42,841 nt of DNA from Opitutia bacterium (GTDB taxonomy: Bacteria; Verrucomicrobiota; Verrucomicrobiia; Opitutales; Seribacteraceae). The stretch lies in the NCBI GenBank assembly GCA_002721705.1, contig PBLJ01000070.1, positions 1-42,841 on the forward strand, written 5' to 3'. Within the stretch, counting starts at the first letter, position 1; each line of letters begins with the position of its first letter. The position numbers and the translations under genes are program-made. This document shows, in pieces, positions 1-10,435 of this stretch. The notes under the pieces were generated by a model. It saw only the letters and a list, made by a program, of their open reading frames with translations. It was not told the DNA's origin and made no database searches.

Positions 1-2163
1 AGAAGAAAGGAAAGCGGCGGCACGGTGTTCATGCAGACCCCTGACATAAAGAACGGGGTGGGTGGTCTGCGGGATTTCCAAGGTATTGTCTGGATGTCTC
101 AAATCAAATTCGAGTCACCGGGCTTGGCTCCCCTTGTGAAAAAGAAATACCTTTCGGAAGTCGAAGCCAAGCTCTTGGGCGAAGCCTATAGTTTCTTGCT
201 GCGAGTCAGGAACGAGCTTCATGGCCAAAGCAAACGAGCAGTGGACGTCTTGTATCTGGAAAACCAACCTGAAGTGGCTCGGGCTCTTGGTTATAGTGAT
301 GATGACATGGTGAAAACCGTGGAAGACTTCATGGGAGATTACTACATGCATGCACGGTGCATTTATGAAACTTCAAAGATTGTGGAATCTCGCTTGGCGG
401 AAGATTTCGCCAATCCAAGTGGCGCCTTGAGTTTTCGCTCCGTTCTAGAAGCTTACCGCAAACCTCCTGCTCAAGAGACGGATGGCTTCGAGGTCATCGG
501 TAAAAAAATCGATACTTCGAATGAAGAGATTTTCGAGGAAGATCCCGATCGCCTGCTGCGCCTCTTCCGCCACTGCCAGCGTTTCGAGGCGAAACCTTCT
601 TACTCCCTTCGTGCGTTGGTCCGCCGGTCGCTGCACCTCATCGATGCCCAATTTCTCCACAGCTCAACCGCAAACAAGACCTTCAGGGCCATTCTTCAGA
701 ACGTCGGGTCCGTTTTCCCCATCTTGGCCGAAATGCATGCCTTGGGCGTCCTGGGGCGTTTTACTCCCGAATTCGGCCGCCTGACCTGCAAGGTCCAGCA
801 CGAGTTTTACCATCGCTACACTGCAGATGCCCACGTTTTGGCAACCCTACGTGAATTGGACAAGGTGTTTGCCGGCAAAGAGGAGATCGTCTGCAAATAT
901 CGCGACGCCCTCCGAAAAACCGACGTCCCTGCCTTGGTTTATCTTATGCTATACCTACATGATTTGGGAAAAGCAGATGGGATCAAGGGACATTGCGAAA
1001 GAGGAGCTCAAAGCGCCGAGCCCATCCTGGATCGAATGGGCATAGAGGAAAACATGAAGGAAATGGTTCTTTTCGTGATTAGAAATCATCTCGAAATGGG
1101 ACGCTACTACATGAAATTCGACTTGGATGATCCTGAGGTCATCGCAGCCTTCGCCGCGAAAATGGAGGATCCCCAAAAATTACGCTTCCTCTACGTTCAC
1201 ACCTTTTGCGATGCTCGCGGAACCTCGGAGGACCTTTGGAACGAGTACAAAGACAATCTCCTTTCGCAACTTTACCGAAATACCCTCGACCTGATGGAAA
1301 GCAAACATCCGGTCATCAAGAACCAACGACGAGCAGCTCTTCGAAAGAGCATTGTCGAAAGAATCCCGAAAGAAGTTCCGAAGGAAGAGATCGACTCTCA
1401 CTTCGAATGCTTGCCTGAGAGGTACTTCATTCACGTGGGTGGTGAAGACGTCCTTCTGCATCTCACAATGGCCCACAAGCTACTTTCAGCCATCAAGCGA
1501 TCGGATGCAGAGACTTCGCTCGTCCCTATCGTGGAATGGAGGAACGATCTCGAGAGAGGGTTTACTCTGGTTCACGTCGTAACCTGGGATCGAACGGGGC
1601 TATTCTATCACCTTGCGGGGGCTTTCAGCGTGGCTAACCTAAACATCCTAAGTTCGAGGGCGGTTTCCCGCTCCGATCACGTAACGATCGACGTTTTCAT
1701 AGTGACGGAACAAAACGGTGGTTTGGTCAAAGAAAGTTCAGCTCGAGAAATTTTTGAAAAAACCCTCGAGTCCACCCTCGCAAACAACAAAAGAATTCTC
1801 CCCTTGATCGCGGAACGGCAGAAAAAGAACCGCAGGAAAGATCGAGTGAGGCAAGTCGATGCCTTGGGATTAAAGATCAACCCGAGCGTAAACGTTTTTC
1901 AAGAAATGGCGTTGAACCGAACCATTGTGGAAATTCAAGCCAACGATCATATTGGTCTCCTTTTCGTACTTGCTCGAACAATTTCCGAGATGGGCTTCGA
2001 CATTACCTTTGCCCGTATATCAACCGAACGATCCGTAGCCATTGACGTGTTTCACATCGAAAGCGCCCTTGCAGATCAACCCATTGATTCCGAAAGGCTG
2101 TTGGAACTTCGCGAAAAGCTGAATCAAGTAGTTTCTCGTGAGGAATTCCTGATTGTGGCCTAG
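1..2163 (+). CDS. glnD: [Protein-PII] uridylyltransferase / uridylyl-removing enzyme, 5'-truncated
   Basis: This bifunctional nitrogen sensor adds UMP to PII proteins when glutamine is low and removes it when glutamine is high. The frame is open to the first base of the window, so about 720 C-terminal residues are present. The usual ~900-residue length implies roughly 200 residues, including most of the nucleotidyltransferase domain, lie upstream. Visible parts are the conserved GVGGLRD segment near the left edge, the helical region, an HD hydrolase domain with YLHDLGK (about residue 320 of the visible part), and two C-terminal ACT domains (near bases 1555-1700 and 1915-2090) that sense glutamine. 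The GTG and ATG at 25 and 31 are internal codons, because homology begins before them. The stop lies 30 bases before the histidine kinase, suggesting co-transcription. The family call is firm; the N-terminal catalytic residues cannot be checked here. Confidence 0.95.
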   Translation, partial: RRKESGGTVFMQTPDIKNGVGGLRDFQGIVWMSQIKFESPGLAPLVKKKYLSEVEAKLLGEAYSFLLRVRNELHGQSKRAVDVLYLENQPEVARALGYSDDDMVKTVEDFMGDYYMHARCIYETSKIVESRLAEDFANPSGALSFRSVLEAYRKPPAQETDGFEVIGKKIDTSNEEIFEEDPDRLLRLFRHCQRFEAKPSYSLRALVRRSLHLIDAQFLHSSTANKTFRAILQNVGSVFPILAEMHALGVLGRFTPEFGRLTCKVQHEFYHRYTADAHVLATLRELDKVFAGKEEIVCKYRDALRKTDVPALVYLMLYLHDLGKADGIKGHCERGAQSAEPILDRMGIEENMKEMVLFVIRNHLEMGRYYMKFDLDDPEVIAAFAAKMEDPQKLRFLYVHTFCDARGTSEDLWNEYKDNLLSQLYRNTLDLMESKHPVIKNQRRAALRKSIVERIPKEVPKEEIDSHFECLPERYFIHVGGEDVLLHLTMAHKLLSAIKRSDAETSLVPIVEWRNDLERGFTLVHVVTWDRTGLFYHLAGAFSVANLNILSSRAVSRSDHVTIDVFIVTEQNGGLVKESSAREIFEKTLESTLANNKRILPLIAERQKKNRRKDRVRQVDALGLKINPSVNVFQEMALNRTIVEIQANDHIGLLFVLARTISEMGFDITFARISTERSVAIDVFHIESALADQPIDSERLLELREKLNQVVSREEFLIVA

Positions 2164-2193
2164 CTTCAGTGGAACGTTGAAGAGGTTGGAGGA

Positions 2194-3915
2194 ATGAAAG
2201 CCGCAGACAAGGAACGCCGAGTCGTGGATGCCTTGTACCGTATTAGTTCGATCGCAGCGGAAACTGAATCTTCGGCGAAGGCATTCGAAGTTATTCTCGA
2301 GGAGGTGATGAGAGTGCTCCCTGCGAATTCCGCGTCCCTGTCACTATTGAATCCTGACACCGGTTGCCTCGAAATCGAATTTGGCAAAGGTTTGGAACAA
2401 AACTCGCGTGGTTTTTCGCTTTCACTCGGACAAGGAATCACCGGATGGGTCGCTTTGCACAAAAAACCACTTTTGGTTCCCGACGTGACGCAAGACCCGC
2501 GATATCACCGAATCAAGGATTCCATTCGTTCCGAAATGGCTGTTCCCTTGGAAGAGAGAGGCCAAATGGTCGGTGTTCTCAACGTCGATGCAGACCAAGT
2601 CTCGGCCTTCGACGAGGAGGATCTCAAAATCCTTATGCTTTTAACTCGGGAAGCCGGTCGGGTACTAAACAGGGTATGGCTTGTTGAGCAACTCAAACAC
2701 CAAGCGGGTCAACTCGAAGTACTTCTTGGAATAGGTCGAAGAGTGGCTGGGAAGAGATTGATCGACGACGTTCTCGAAACCATAACGAGAGAAGCGCGTG
2801 TCTTGATCGATTGCTCCTTTTCAGCCCTCTTTCTACACGATCCCGAAAATCACTTTCTTACACTCCACAACATCCACGGCCCGAAGGGACCAGTGGAAGC
2901 GGAGGAAACCTTGAACATAGAAGACAGCGCCGTGGGGTCGGCTATCCGCGGCAAACGACAAATCGAGGTGTCCGATCTTCTTCGTTCCGAGGAACACCAC
3001 TTCACTCAATTTATTCGATCCGAAAACCTGCAAGCCATGTTGGCTACTCCCCTTTGTTTCGAAAACGAAGTGATAGGCGTGCTCAACGTCTACGTAAGTT
3101 CAAGACACCGGTTCAACGACGATGCCAAACGCATACTTGGCGCGCTGGCCGACCTCGGCGCCGTGGCCATACAAAATTCTCGCCTTTATGCTCGCGTCTT
3201 CGACACCGAGCAAAGCCTACGTAAAAATGAAAGACTCACCACGCTCGGCTTGCTGACAGCTGAAATCGCGCACGAAATCCGGAATCCGCTCACGGTAATC
3301 AAATTGCTTTTCGACTCGCTCGACCTCCATTTCAATCCTGACGACGTCAGGGAAAAGGATGCCAACGTGATCCGTGAAAAACTGGATCACTTGGAAAGCA
3401 TAGTTGAACGAGTACTCGACTTTGGGAAAATTCGTGAACCCATTCGCATGCCGATGCGCTTGGGCGATCTCCTCGAGGAGACCTTCCGACTCTCCAGGTT
3501 GAAACTGGAACAAAGCCAAGTGAACTTGCTTCTAGAAAACATACCCAAGGATCAAATGCTAACGGGGGACAAGGGTCAATTGCAGCAAGCCCTGTTGAAT
3601 CTGATACTGAACGCCATTGAGGCCATGCCGAAAGGTGGTGAAATTCGCGTTTCCGCCGATTCCAAGATCCATTCCCTTCTTGAGCTCACCCTCCGCGACA
3701 CGGGAATCGGCATACCACAGGAACTACAAGACCGCATCTTCGATTCGTTTCTCACCGGCCGTCGAGGAGGTACGGGGCTGGGGCTCGCAATAAGTAAGAA
3801 AATCCTGCAAGACCATGGCGGCGACGTCGAACTCGTGGAATCCGGACCTCAGGGCACGGCGTTCAAGCTTATTCTTCCCGTGTCGGAAGATGAAGACACC
3901 AGGCCAGAAACCTGA
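2194..3915 (+). CDS. GAF-domain sensor histidine kinase (soluble)
   Basis: A 573-residue two-component sensor kinase without membrane segments, so probably cytoplasmic. Two GAF domains (about residues 20-165 and 175-330) precede a HisKA dimerisation domain whose phospho-acceptor is H360 in EIAHEIRNPL. A HATPase_c domain follows with an N-box (NLILNAIEAM), a G1 box (DTGIGIP) and a G2 box (GTGLGLAISKK). The start has a good Shine-Dalgarno, GGAGG about four bases before the ATG at 2194. No response regulator gene is adjacent, so the partner is unknown. GAF domains bind small ligands, haem or cyclic nucleotides in other proteins, but nothing here identifies the signal. The position 30 bases after glnD makes a link to nitrogen status conceivable but unproven. 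It converges with the HNH gene, with only 14 bases between the two stops. Confidence 0.95.
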   Translation: MKAADKERRVVDALYRISSIAAETESSAKAFEVILEEVMRVLPANSASLSLLNPDTGCLEIEFGKGLEQNSRGFSLSLGQGITGWVALHKKPLLVPDVTQDPRYHRIKDSIRSEMAVPLEERGQMVGVLNVDADQVSAFDEEDLKILMLLTREAGRVLNRVWLVEQLKHQAGQLEVLLGIGRRVAGKRLIDDVLETITREARVLIDCSFSALFLHDPENHFLTLHNIHGPKGPVEAEETLNIEDSAVGSAIRGKRQIEVSDLLRSEEHHFTQFIRSENLQAMLATPLCFENEVIGVLNVYVSSRHRFNDDAKRILGALADLGAVAIQNSRLYARVFDTEQSLRKNERLTTLGLLTAEIAHEIRNPLTVIKLLFDSLDLHFNPDDVREKDANVIREKLDHLESIVERVLDFGKIREPIRMPMRLGDLLEETFRLSRLKLEQSQVNLLLENIPKDQMLTGDKGQLQQALLNLILNAIEAMPKGGEIRVSADSKIHSLLELTLRDTGIGIPQELQDRIFDSFLTGRRGGTGLGLAISKKILQDHGGDVELVESGPQGTAFKLILPVSEDEDTRPET

Positions 3916-3929
3916 TGGTCAGAAAAAGT

Positions 3930-4520
3930 CTACCCTTGGGAATGGATGAAATGGCGCCAACTCTCATCCACTTCTCGTCGTAGCAAACCGCTCACGAATG
4001 GACGCCTCCTTGGTCGTTCAGGCTTCCTCAGGAGTCGCATGCCTGCTTCCATCGGTTCGCGATTGCCCTTCCTACTGTTGCATCGAAGACAAGAAGTGAC
4101 GATATTCTCCCACGTCGTCTTGCCTCCTCGGTCTCGAGGAACGACGTGATCCATATTCAGTTCCTTAGCCGAAAAACGAGTACCGCAGTACTGGCAACGA
4201 AACTTATCACGCTCAAATAAGTTCTGCCGATTGAATTTCATTTCCTGAATCGGCAATCGATCATAATGGCGTAGTAAAACTACTTGCGGAACAAATACCT
4301 TTTGATTCACGGTGTGAATGAATCGACGGGAGGAGGATTCCGGACGCTCGCGAGAAAACTCGAACCAACTTTCGGCATCGTAGATGCGAAAATCACCGTC
4401 TTCGGAATGGATCACTTGGGCATGATCTTGGGACAAAAGACCGAAGGCGCGCTCCACGCCAACTACGTTCACCGCCTGCCACAGTCGATTCAGAACGAGT
4501 ATCTGGTATCCAGCCTCCAT
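3930..4520 (-). CDS. HNH endonuclease family protein
   Basis: A 196-residue protein with a clear HNH nuclease fold in its C-terminal half. C109/C112 and C144/C147 form the structural zinc pairs, MDH125 carries the catalytic histidine, and N139 lies in the TTWENIVTSC segment. The N-terminal ~100 residues (LVLNRLWQAVNVVG and following) match the conserved, stand-alone chromosomal HNH proteins found in many bacteria, whose role is undefined. There is no methyltransferase, toxin or phage gene nearby, so restriction or homing is unlikely. It is a single gene, convergent with the kinase and followed upstream on its strand by the end of purF. A consensus -35 hexamer lies 39-44 bases before the start. 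Confidence 0.9.
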   Translation of the reverse strand: MEAGYQILVLNRLWQAVNVVGVERAFGLLSQDHAQVIHSEDGDFRIYDAESWFEFSRERPESSSRRFIHTVNQKVFVPQVVLLRHYDRLPIQEMKFNRQNLFERDKFRCQYCGTRFSAKELNMDHVVPRDRGGKTTWENIVTSCLRCNSRKGNREPMEAGMRLLRKPERPRRRPFVSGLLRREVDESWRHFIHSQG

Positions 4521-4558
4521 AGAACTTGAATCGAGGCTAGCCTACTTACTCCCCCACC

Positions 4559-4564
4559 TGTCAA
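4559..4564 (-). promoter_or_regulatory. Candidate -35 element of the HNH gene
   Basis: Read on the minus strand these bases are a perfect TTGACA, 39-44 bases before the HNH start codon. Seventeen bases downstream there is only GCTAGC, a poor -10 match, so the promoter is tentative. Confidence 0.3.
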
Positions 4565-4627
4565 AACCTTTTCGAAGACATCGCCATACCGGCGACAAGC
4601 GATGCCTCAAAATTCGAGAGGCCACGT

Positions 4628-6544
4628 TCAGTAACTTCTTCCATCTTTGTTTTCATAATAATTGATGAAAGCCTTGTGGCAAACGCGGAACCCACCGGGC
4701 GTAGGATAATCTCCCGTGAAATACCAGTCACCCGAATGATTGGGCAACACTCCACGTAGGTTTTCTATGGTCTGATAAATAATGACGATCTCAACTTGAT
4801 GATCCCAATTCTCGGGACGAACCAATTCACCAATCTTGGCCGAAACCTCCTCCTCGCTGAAACTGGAATAAATCCTTTTTACGTGATTTTCGGTGGAGTC
4901 ACCGTTGGCCAATGCTTTTTTGCAAGCCTCGTAGACCTCATCCAGCAGAGTGAGGGATTTACGCTCCCTAAGGAGTTCAACCGCCGCCTGAAAAGCAACG
5001 AATTTCCCTAATTCGGACATATCGATGCCGTAACAATCAGGGAATCTGATTTGCGGAGCAGTCGATGCAATCACTAGTTTACGGGGCAAGGACCTGCTCA
5101 ATATCTTTATGATGCTTTGCTTCAGGGTGGTACCACGCACAATTGAATCATCGATCACGACGAGAGCATCTTCGCCTTCACGCACCACTCCATAGGTGAT
5201 GTCGTAGACGTGCGAAACGAGCTGCGCTCGGCCAGCCTCTTGACTGATGAAAGTGCGGAGCTTGATGTCCTTGTTGGCAATTTTTTCTCCCCGAGGCCAG
5301 TTGTCCATAACCAGTTCGTCGATTAACTCCTCCGTCACCTTGCCTGCCTCGGCGGCGGCTCCAAGCTTCTCTTTCACCTCCGCCCGTCGAACAAGTCTCA
5401 ACTCGTCCATCAAACCATAATAGGCGCTCTCCGCGGTGTTCGGAACGTAACTGAACACGCTCTTGGAGAAATCCTTGCCAACTGCATCCAGTATTTGGGG
5501 AGCCATGGCGCCACCCAGCTTCTTGCGTTCGGCATAGATGTCGGGGTCGTTACCTCGAGAAAAGTAGATGCGCTCGAAGGAACAACTCGCTGAACGATCG
5601 GCGGGATCCGCAATTTGTTCTATAACGACTTCCCCATTCGCTCGCACAAGCGCCACGGTTGCAGGATCGATCTCAAACACTTCTTCCGCTCGCTTGCCAA
5701 ACACGGTCATCAGTGGCGCTCGTTCGGAAGCGAAAGCAACCACCTCGTCATCCTGTACGAAGAACCCCGTCCTTATGCCATGAGGATCCCTCATGACGAA
5801 ACTGTCTCCATTTCCAATGATTCCTGCAATGACGTAGCCCCCGTCCCACCGGGAGGCGGCTCTTTGGAGAATATCGGGCAGGTCGAGCTCAGAGCAAACG
5901 CGACTGGACAATTCGGGCCCGAAGAAGCCTTGTTCCTCTCCCTCAACCATCAAGGTGTCGTTAGCTGCATCGAGGTGATAACTAATCTCTTCCAAGATGG
6001 CTTGTGTGTCAGTCTGGAAGATTGGATGCTGCCCAAGCCCAACGAGTCTTTGGTTCAAGGCGTCGACGTTGGTGAGGTTGAAATTGGCGGCCAGCATAAG
6101 ATTCTTACCCGCCCAATTGCTCTTTCGAAAATAAGGATGGCAAGCAGTAGCTCCATAGGATCCATAAGTGCCATACCGCAAATGCCCCATCAGGACCTCC
6201 CCCCCGTATTCGAAACTCTGTTTTACCGTATCGGGAAACTCGGGATAGATTTCGCCCGCATCCACCATCTTCTGGTAAACGATCATTTGCTCGCGAAAGA
6301 TTTCGGAAAGGGCATTGGAGCTGGTGCTTCGCTCTCGGAAAAGAAAGGGTTCACCAGGCGAAACGTTCAATTTCATGGAACCAATACCCGCCCCGTCCTG
6401 CCCTCGATTATGTTGCTTCTCCATCAAGAGAAACAATTGGTTGAACCCCCATAAGCAAGTACCGTACTTCTCTGCGAAATGAGCAAGGGGCTTGCGCAGG
6501 CGAATCAGCGCGATGCCACAATGATGCCCGATGTCGTCACTCAT
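4628..6544 (-). CDS. purF: Amidophosphoribosyltransferase (long form)
   Basis: Catalyses the first committed step of purine synthesis, PRPP plus glutamine to 5-phosphoribosylamine. The N-terminal Ntn-hydrolase glutaminase begins after a short propeptide (MSDDIGHH), with C9 as nucleophile in HHCGIALIRL. KQHNRGQDGAG and GHLRYGTYG are typical glutaminase segments. The C-terminal phosphoribosyltransferase domain carries the PRPP loop VVIDDSIVRGTT. At 638 residues it exceeds the ~500-residue E. coli type and resembles the ~630-residue version I know from Bacteroidetes, which also begins with a few residues before CGIALIRL. It starts seven bases after purL ends and is the last gene of the pur operon. 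The ATG start is fixed by the propeptide and nucleophile. Confidence 0.93.
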   Translation of the reverse strand: MSDDIGHHCGIALIRLRKPLAHFAEKYGTCLWGFNQLFLLMEKQHNRGQDGAGIGSMKLNVSPGEPFLFRERSTSSNALSEIFREQMIVYQKMVDAGEIYPEFPDTVKQSFEYGGEVLMGHLRYGTYGSYGATACHPYFRKSNWAGKNLMLAANFNLTNVDALNQRLVGLGQHPIFQTDTQAILEEISYHLDAANDTLMVEGEEQGFFGPELSSRVCSELDLPDILQRAASRWDGGYVIAGIIGNGDSFVMRDPHGIRTGFFVQDDEVVAFASERAPLMTVFGKRAEEVFEIDPATVALVRANGEVVIEQIADPADRSASCSFERIYFSRGNDPDIYAERKKLGGAMAPQILDAVGKDFSKSVFSYVPNTAESAYYGLMDELRLVRRAEVKEKLGAAAEAGKVTEELIDELVMDNWPRGEKIANKDIKLRTFISQEAGRAQLVSHVYDITYGVVREGEDALVVIDDSIVRGTTLKQSIIKILSRSLPRKLVIASTAPQIRFPDCYGIDMSELGKFVAFQAAVELLRERKSLTLLDEVYEACKKALANGDSTENHVKRIYSSFSEEEVSAKIGELVRPENWDHQVEIVIIYQTIENLRGVLPNHSGDWYFTGDYPTPGGFRVCHKAFINYYENKDGRSY

Positions 6545-6551
6545 TACGGGA

Positions 6552-8882
6552 TCAAGACTGGTTCATGATCTCGGGTATGGCTTTCTCCCATACGTTTAAC
6601 AACGAAACAGTGGACACATCGAGTAAAAGCTCATCCGCAAGGGAAACCCTTAAGGAACCTTCACGGTTGGCGGAGCCCAGGACTTCGGCTTCCACCGATA
6701 AATCCTTGGCCGCAGCAATAAAGGCTTCCAGGTGTTCGGGTTTCAACGCAACGATCACACGGCCTTGGCTTTCTCCGAAAAGGAGGGTGTCCAGACGACC
6801 CGAAGGACCAAGGGAACTCAAGCTGAGGTCGGCTCCCAGATCGCCATCCTGGAAAAACATTTCGGCAAGCGTGACGAGAAAGCCACCCTCGGACAGGTCG
6901 TGCGCTGCAGCAATGCGACCTGACTCAATTTGAGAAAGAAGCAAGTCCTGCAGCGCCTTTTCCGCAGCAAGGTTGACCTCGGGCACCTTGCCTTCCTTCA
7001 GACCATGACGAGTTTGCAAGAAATAACTGGCCCCTAACTCGGTGGGCAATCCGCCCAGCAAGACCAAGGTTTCATCACCATTTTCAACGAAACTGGAAGT
7101 GACGTGTTCCGCTTGCTCAATCAGCCCCACCATGGAAACGACGGGGGTCGGGTCCACGGCGCCTTTGCCATGCTCGTTGTAGAGACTGACGTTGCCTCCT
7201 ACCACCGGTACGTCGAAGTACCTGCAAGCCTCGGCCAACCCCTTCACGCAATGGCTCAATGCATAGTATACCTCGGGTTTGTTGGGGTTGCCGAAATTAA
7301 GGTTGTCGGTAACGGCCAAGGCGCGGGCCCCGGAGCAAGCCAAGTTGCGCATGCACTCGACGAAGGCGATCTGGGCGCCTACGTAGGGATCAAGGGCGCA
7401 AAACCGATTGTTGCAATCGTTGGCGATGGCGAGACGTTTGTCTATTCCGGCGATAGCAAGGTGCACCACGCCCGCATCACTTCCCGGAGCCACCGTAGTG
7501 CCCGCCATCACCATGTGGTCGTATTGACTCCACACCCATCGCTTGGATGCAATCGTGGGATGTCCAAGCAATTGCGTCAAGGCCTCCCCCACCTCATCGG
7601 CCTGTAAGTCCTTAAGATGCTCCGGCGTCCAATCGCGAGCAGCCGCCACCCTTGCAGGTTCGGCAATTGGCTGGTCGTAAATGGGAGCTTCATCGGTAAG
7701 TGATTTCGCGGGTATATCCGCCACGACCACGCCCTTGTGACGCACCACCATGCGATCTCCCGTCTTCACTTCACCAATTTGCACGGCATGCAAATCCCAT
7801 TTCTCGAAAACCTCCTCCAGTTCACCTTCACGACCATTCTCCACAATGACGAGCATGCGTTCCTGACTTTCGGAAAGCATGATTTCATAGGAATTCATGC
7901 CTTCCTCCCGCTGGGGAACGAGATCAAGGTCGATCTCTATGCCCGCGTCGCCACGGGAAGCAGTTTCGCAACTGGAGCAAGTCAAGCCGGCAGCCCCCAT
8001 GTCCTGGATACCGACCACAAGGCCAGGAATGGACATCATCTCGAGACATGCCTCGAGCAAAAGTTTTTCCATGAAGGGATCTCCCTTCTGCACCGCAGGC
8101 CTGTCTTCGACGCTTTCCTCGGTTAATTCACGGGACGCGAACGAGGCGCCTCCCAAACCATCGCGACCCGTGGCCGGGCCAACGTAGTAAACAGGGTTGC
8201 CTATTCCCTTGGCCGCGCCGCGCTTAATTTCCTCGTGACGCAAAATCCCTGCGCAAAGCGCGTTGACCAAAGGATTACCCTCGTAAGATTCGTCGAAATA
8301 AACATCACCCCCCAAGTTCGGAATACCGAGGCAATTACCATAGTGAGAGATGCCGTGCACAACGCCTCGGAAAAGACGCCTCACGTGAGCCGATTCAAGA
8401 GACCCGAAACGCAAGGAGTTGGTGAGCATGACGGGACGAGCGCCCATGGTGAAAATATCACGCACGATACCGCCGACGCCAGTAGCCGCGCCCTCGAAAG
8501 GTTCAATCGCGCTGGGATGGTTGTGGGACTCGATCTTGAAACAAACACCCCAACCGTCACCTACGTCGATCACGCCTGCGTTTTCCTCGCCAGCCTTGAC
8601 CAAAACTTGTCCCAAGGAGTTCTTGTCGGCCTTCTCGTTAGGAAACAATCGCAATAATTTACGGGTATTCTTGTATGAACAGTGCTCCGACCACATGACC
8701 GAGAAAATTCCAAGTTCGGTCAAATTCGGCACACGTCCTAAAATCGCCTTGGCCCGCTCGTACTCTTCGGGTAGGAGGCCATGCTCCTCCACTACTTTAT
8801 CGGTGATTTCAACTCTCAATTCCTCGTCGGGAAGAGGAGGCAGCGCGGGAGTAGGGGCAACTTCGCTTTCCGTGTCGGTCAT
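6552..8882 (-). CDS. purL: Phosphoribosylformylglycinamidine synthase subunit PurL (small type)
   Basis: The synthetase subunit of FGAM synthase, which converts FGAR to FGAM using ATP and ammonia channelled from PurQ. At 776 residues it is the small, Bacillus-type PurL that needs separate PurS and PurQ, both encoded just upstream. Landmarks are the early [11 protein letters not shown] motif, [20 protein letters not shown] (substrate and metal binding), [14 protein letters not shown] and GGNVSLYNE, all typical of the AIRS/PurM-like fold. The start codon overlaps the purQ stop (ATGA), indicating translational coupling. It is probably expressed with the rest of the operon; no separate promoter was seen. 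Confidence 0.96.
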   Translation of the reverse strand: MTDTESEVAPTPALPPLPDEELRVEITDKVVEEHGLLPEEYERAKAILGRVPNLTELGIFSVMWSEHCSYKNTRKLLRLFPNEKADKNSLGQVLVKAGEENAGVIDVGDGWGVCFKIESHNHPSAIEPFEGAATGVGGIVRDIFTMGARPVMLTNSLRFGSLESAHVRRLFRGVVHGISHYGNCLGIPNLGGDVYFDESYEGNPLVNALCAGILRHEEIKRGAAKGIGNPVYYVGPATGRDGLGGASFASRELTEESVEDRPAVQKGDPFMEKLLLEACLEMMSIPGLVVGIQDMGAAGLTCSSCETASRGDAGIEIDLDLVPQREEGMNSYEIMLSESQERMLVIVENGREGELEEVFEKWDLHAVQIGEVKTGDRMVVRHKGVVVADIPAKSLTDEAPIYDQPIAEPARVAAARDWTPEHLKDLQADEVGEALTQLLGHPTIASKRWVWSQYDHMVMAGTTVAPGSDAGVVHLAIAGIDKRLAIANDCNNRFCALDPYVGAQIAFVECMRNLACSGARALAVTDNLNFGNPNKPEVYYALSHCVKGLAEACRYFDVPVVGGNVSLYNEHGKGAVDPTPVVSMVGLIEQAEHVTSSFVENGDETLVLLGGLPTELGASYFLQTRHGLKEGKVPEVNLAAEKALQDLLLSQIESGRIAAAHDLSEGGFLVTLAEMFFQDGDLGADLSLSSLGPSGRLDTLLFGESQGRVIVALKPEHLEAFIAAAKDLSVEAEVLGSANREGSLRVSLADELLLDVSTVSLLNVWEKAIPEIMNQS

Positions 8883-9592
8883 CCTGCGAGTCCTACGGGT
8901 TGAGCGTCAAGAAGCGGAGCAAAAAAAGCTTTGAGTACGCCGATTCCGTCCAGGCAGGGATGGTAAGGCGCCACTACCCTTTCCGGATGAGGCATCATGC
9001 CGAAAACATTGCCAGCCAAGTTGCGTACGCCAGCGATGTCGTTGACGGATCCATTGGGGTTGCCATAGGGAAACCCCTCCGTCGGGTCGCCGGCATAGCG
9101 CAGAAGAACTTGGTTATTTGCCTCCAATTCGGCCAAGGCGTTTGCCTCCAATCGATAATTGCCTTCTCCATGGGCAATCGGAAGATAAATTCGTTCTCCC
9201 AATTTCGCCTTGTTGAAAAACTCGGTTGAATCGACCGGTTCGAGGCATTGCGTCAAGCAACGAAACTCGAGGCCGCTGTTGCGGATGAGAGCGCCTGGCA
9301 ATAGTCCCGCCTCGCAAAGGATTTGGAAACCATTGCAAATACCCAGAACGGGACCACCGTTTTCCGCGAAGCGATGAAGCCCTGCCATGATCGGTGAAAA
9401 GCGCGCGATGGCTCCGCAACGAAGGTAGTCGCCGAAAGAGAAGCCTCCCGGCACGATGACCGCTTCGACTTCGGAAGGTAATTCCGACTTATGCCAAATC
9501 CGTTCCGCAGGCAATCCGATGACGTCATGCACCGCATGCCAAGCATCCCAATCGCAATTGGAACCGGGAAATTGAATGATTGCCACCCTCAT
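8879..9592 (-). CDS. purQ: Phosphoribosylformylglycinamidine synthase glutaminase subunit PurQ
   Basis: The class I glutamine amidotransferase subunit (237 residues) that supplies ammonia to PurL. The N-terminus [15 protein letters not shown] is characteristic. The nucleophile cysteine sits in [12 protein letters not shown], and the His/Glu of the triad in MMPHPERVV near the C-terminus. A GAGGTGAC sequence just before the ATG is a plausible ribosome site. Its stop overlaps the purL start by four bases, and it follows the FAH-family gene after only six bases. Confidence 0.96.
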   Translation of the reverse strand: MRVAIIQFPGSNCDWDAWHAVHDVIGLPAERIWHKSELPSEVEAVIVPGGFSFGDYLRCGAIARFSPIMAGLHRFAENGGPVLGICNGFQILCEAGLLPGALIRNSGLEFRCLTQCLEPVDSTEFFNKAKLGERIYLPIAHGEGNYRLEANALAELEANNQVLLRYAGDPTEGFPYGNPNGSVNDIAGVRNLAGNVFGMMPHPERVVAPYHPCLDGIGVLKAFFAPLLDAQPVGLAG

Positions 9593-9598
9593 GTCACC

Positions 9599-10435
9599 TC
9601 ATCCTTCTTCTTCCAGATCTTCGTCCTCGAGGGCTTCCTCGACCACTGGATTGGTCAACTTGCCGATATTCTCGATTTCCACTGAAACCTCGTCGCCGGG
9701 TTGTAAGAAACGCTGTGGGTCACGCGCCCCACCCACACCGGATGGCGTACCGGTCAAGATGACCGTCCCAGGCAAAAGTATGGTGCTGCCACTGAGGAAC
9801 TCGATCAAGGCAGGCACGTCGAAAATCATGTCTGCAGTGGAGGCATCCTGCATAATTTCATCGTTCACCGTGGTGCGCAGGGTCAAGTTGTTTGGATTCG
9901 TGATCTCGTCGGTAGTCACCAGGCAGGGACCGAGGGGACAAAAAGTGTCGAAGGTTTTGCCCCGACAGAACTGTCCACCCCCTTTTTCCTTTTGCCAATC
10001 ACGGGCGCTGACGTCGTTGGCGCAGGAATAACCGAGCACGTAATCCAAGGCTTCTTCTCGGGAAACGTTTTTGCAAGGACGCCCAATAACCACAGCCAAC
10101 TCCCCCTCAAAATCAACCTTGTCGCTTCGCAAGTGACGCGGCAAAACAATCGGAGACCAAGGGTCTTGCGCAGCCGTCGGCGCCTTCATGAAAATAACCG
10201 GATAGTCCGGAACGTCGGCTCCCGATTCCTCGGCATGCTCACGATAATTGAGACCCACGCAATAGATACAACGAAAGTCAACCGGCGTGAGTAATTTTGC
10301 CACTTGGGCAGGTTTATCGGTAGGCTCGAAACCGCCCTCCTGCTGTTTCTTGGCAATGCACAGAGTATCCCCGTCCTCGTTCAATTGGCCGAAGCCAAGC
10401 TCTCCTTTGGGGTCAAGATATCGAACGATCTTCAC
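9599..10435 (-). CDS. Fumarylacetoacetate hydrolase (FAH) family protein inside the pur operon
   Basis: A 278-residue protein of the FAH superfamily, whose members hydrolyse or decarboxylate beta-diketo and oxo acids using Mg2+ or Mn2+. The metal-binding set is present: E110 and E112 in VDFEGELAVV and D141 in CANDVSARDWQ. H67 in GLNYREHAEE lies in the lid region, and a TPSGVG motif sits near the C-terminus. Size and motifs fit FAHD1-like acylpyruvase/oxaloacetate decarboxylase or 2-hydroxyhepta-diene-dioate isomerase subfamilies; the substrate cannot be assigned. It begins with GTG, sharing one base with the purS stop (TAGTG), and ends six bases before purQ. It is therefore translationally embedded in the purine operon, which is unusual. 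The C-terminal tail is markedly acidic. Confidence 0.88.
   Translation of the reverse strand: MKIVRYLDPKGELGFGQLNEDGDTLCIAKKQQEGGFEPTDKPAQVAKLLTPVDFRCIYCVGLNYREHAEESGADVPDYPVIFMKAPTAAQDPWSPIVLPRHLRSDKVDFEGELAVVIGRPCKNVSREEALDYVLGYSCANDVSARDWQKEKGGGQFCRGKTFDTFCPLGPCLVTTDEITNPNNLTLRTTVNDEIMQDASTADMIFDVPALIEFLSGSTILLPGTVILTGTPSGVGGARDPQRFLQPGDEVSVEIENIGKLTNPVVEEALEDEDLEEEG

Noticed and set aside
4575..4622. Short inverted repeats downstream of purF as a terminator
   Set aside because: Stems of only five pairs and no T-run follow on the minus strand.
5615..6454. 279-codon open frame on the plus strand
   Set aside because: Antisense to purF, whose motifs are intact; the product resembles nothing and the frame follows from codon bias.
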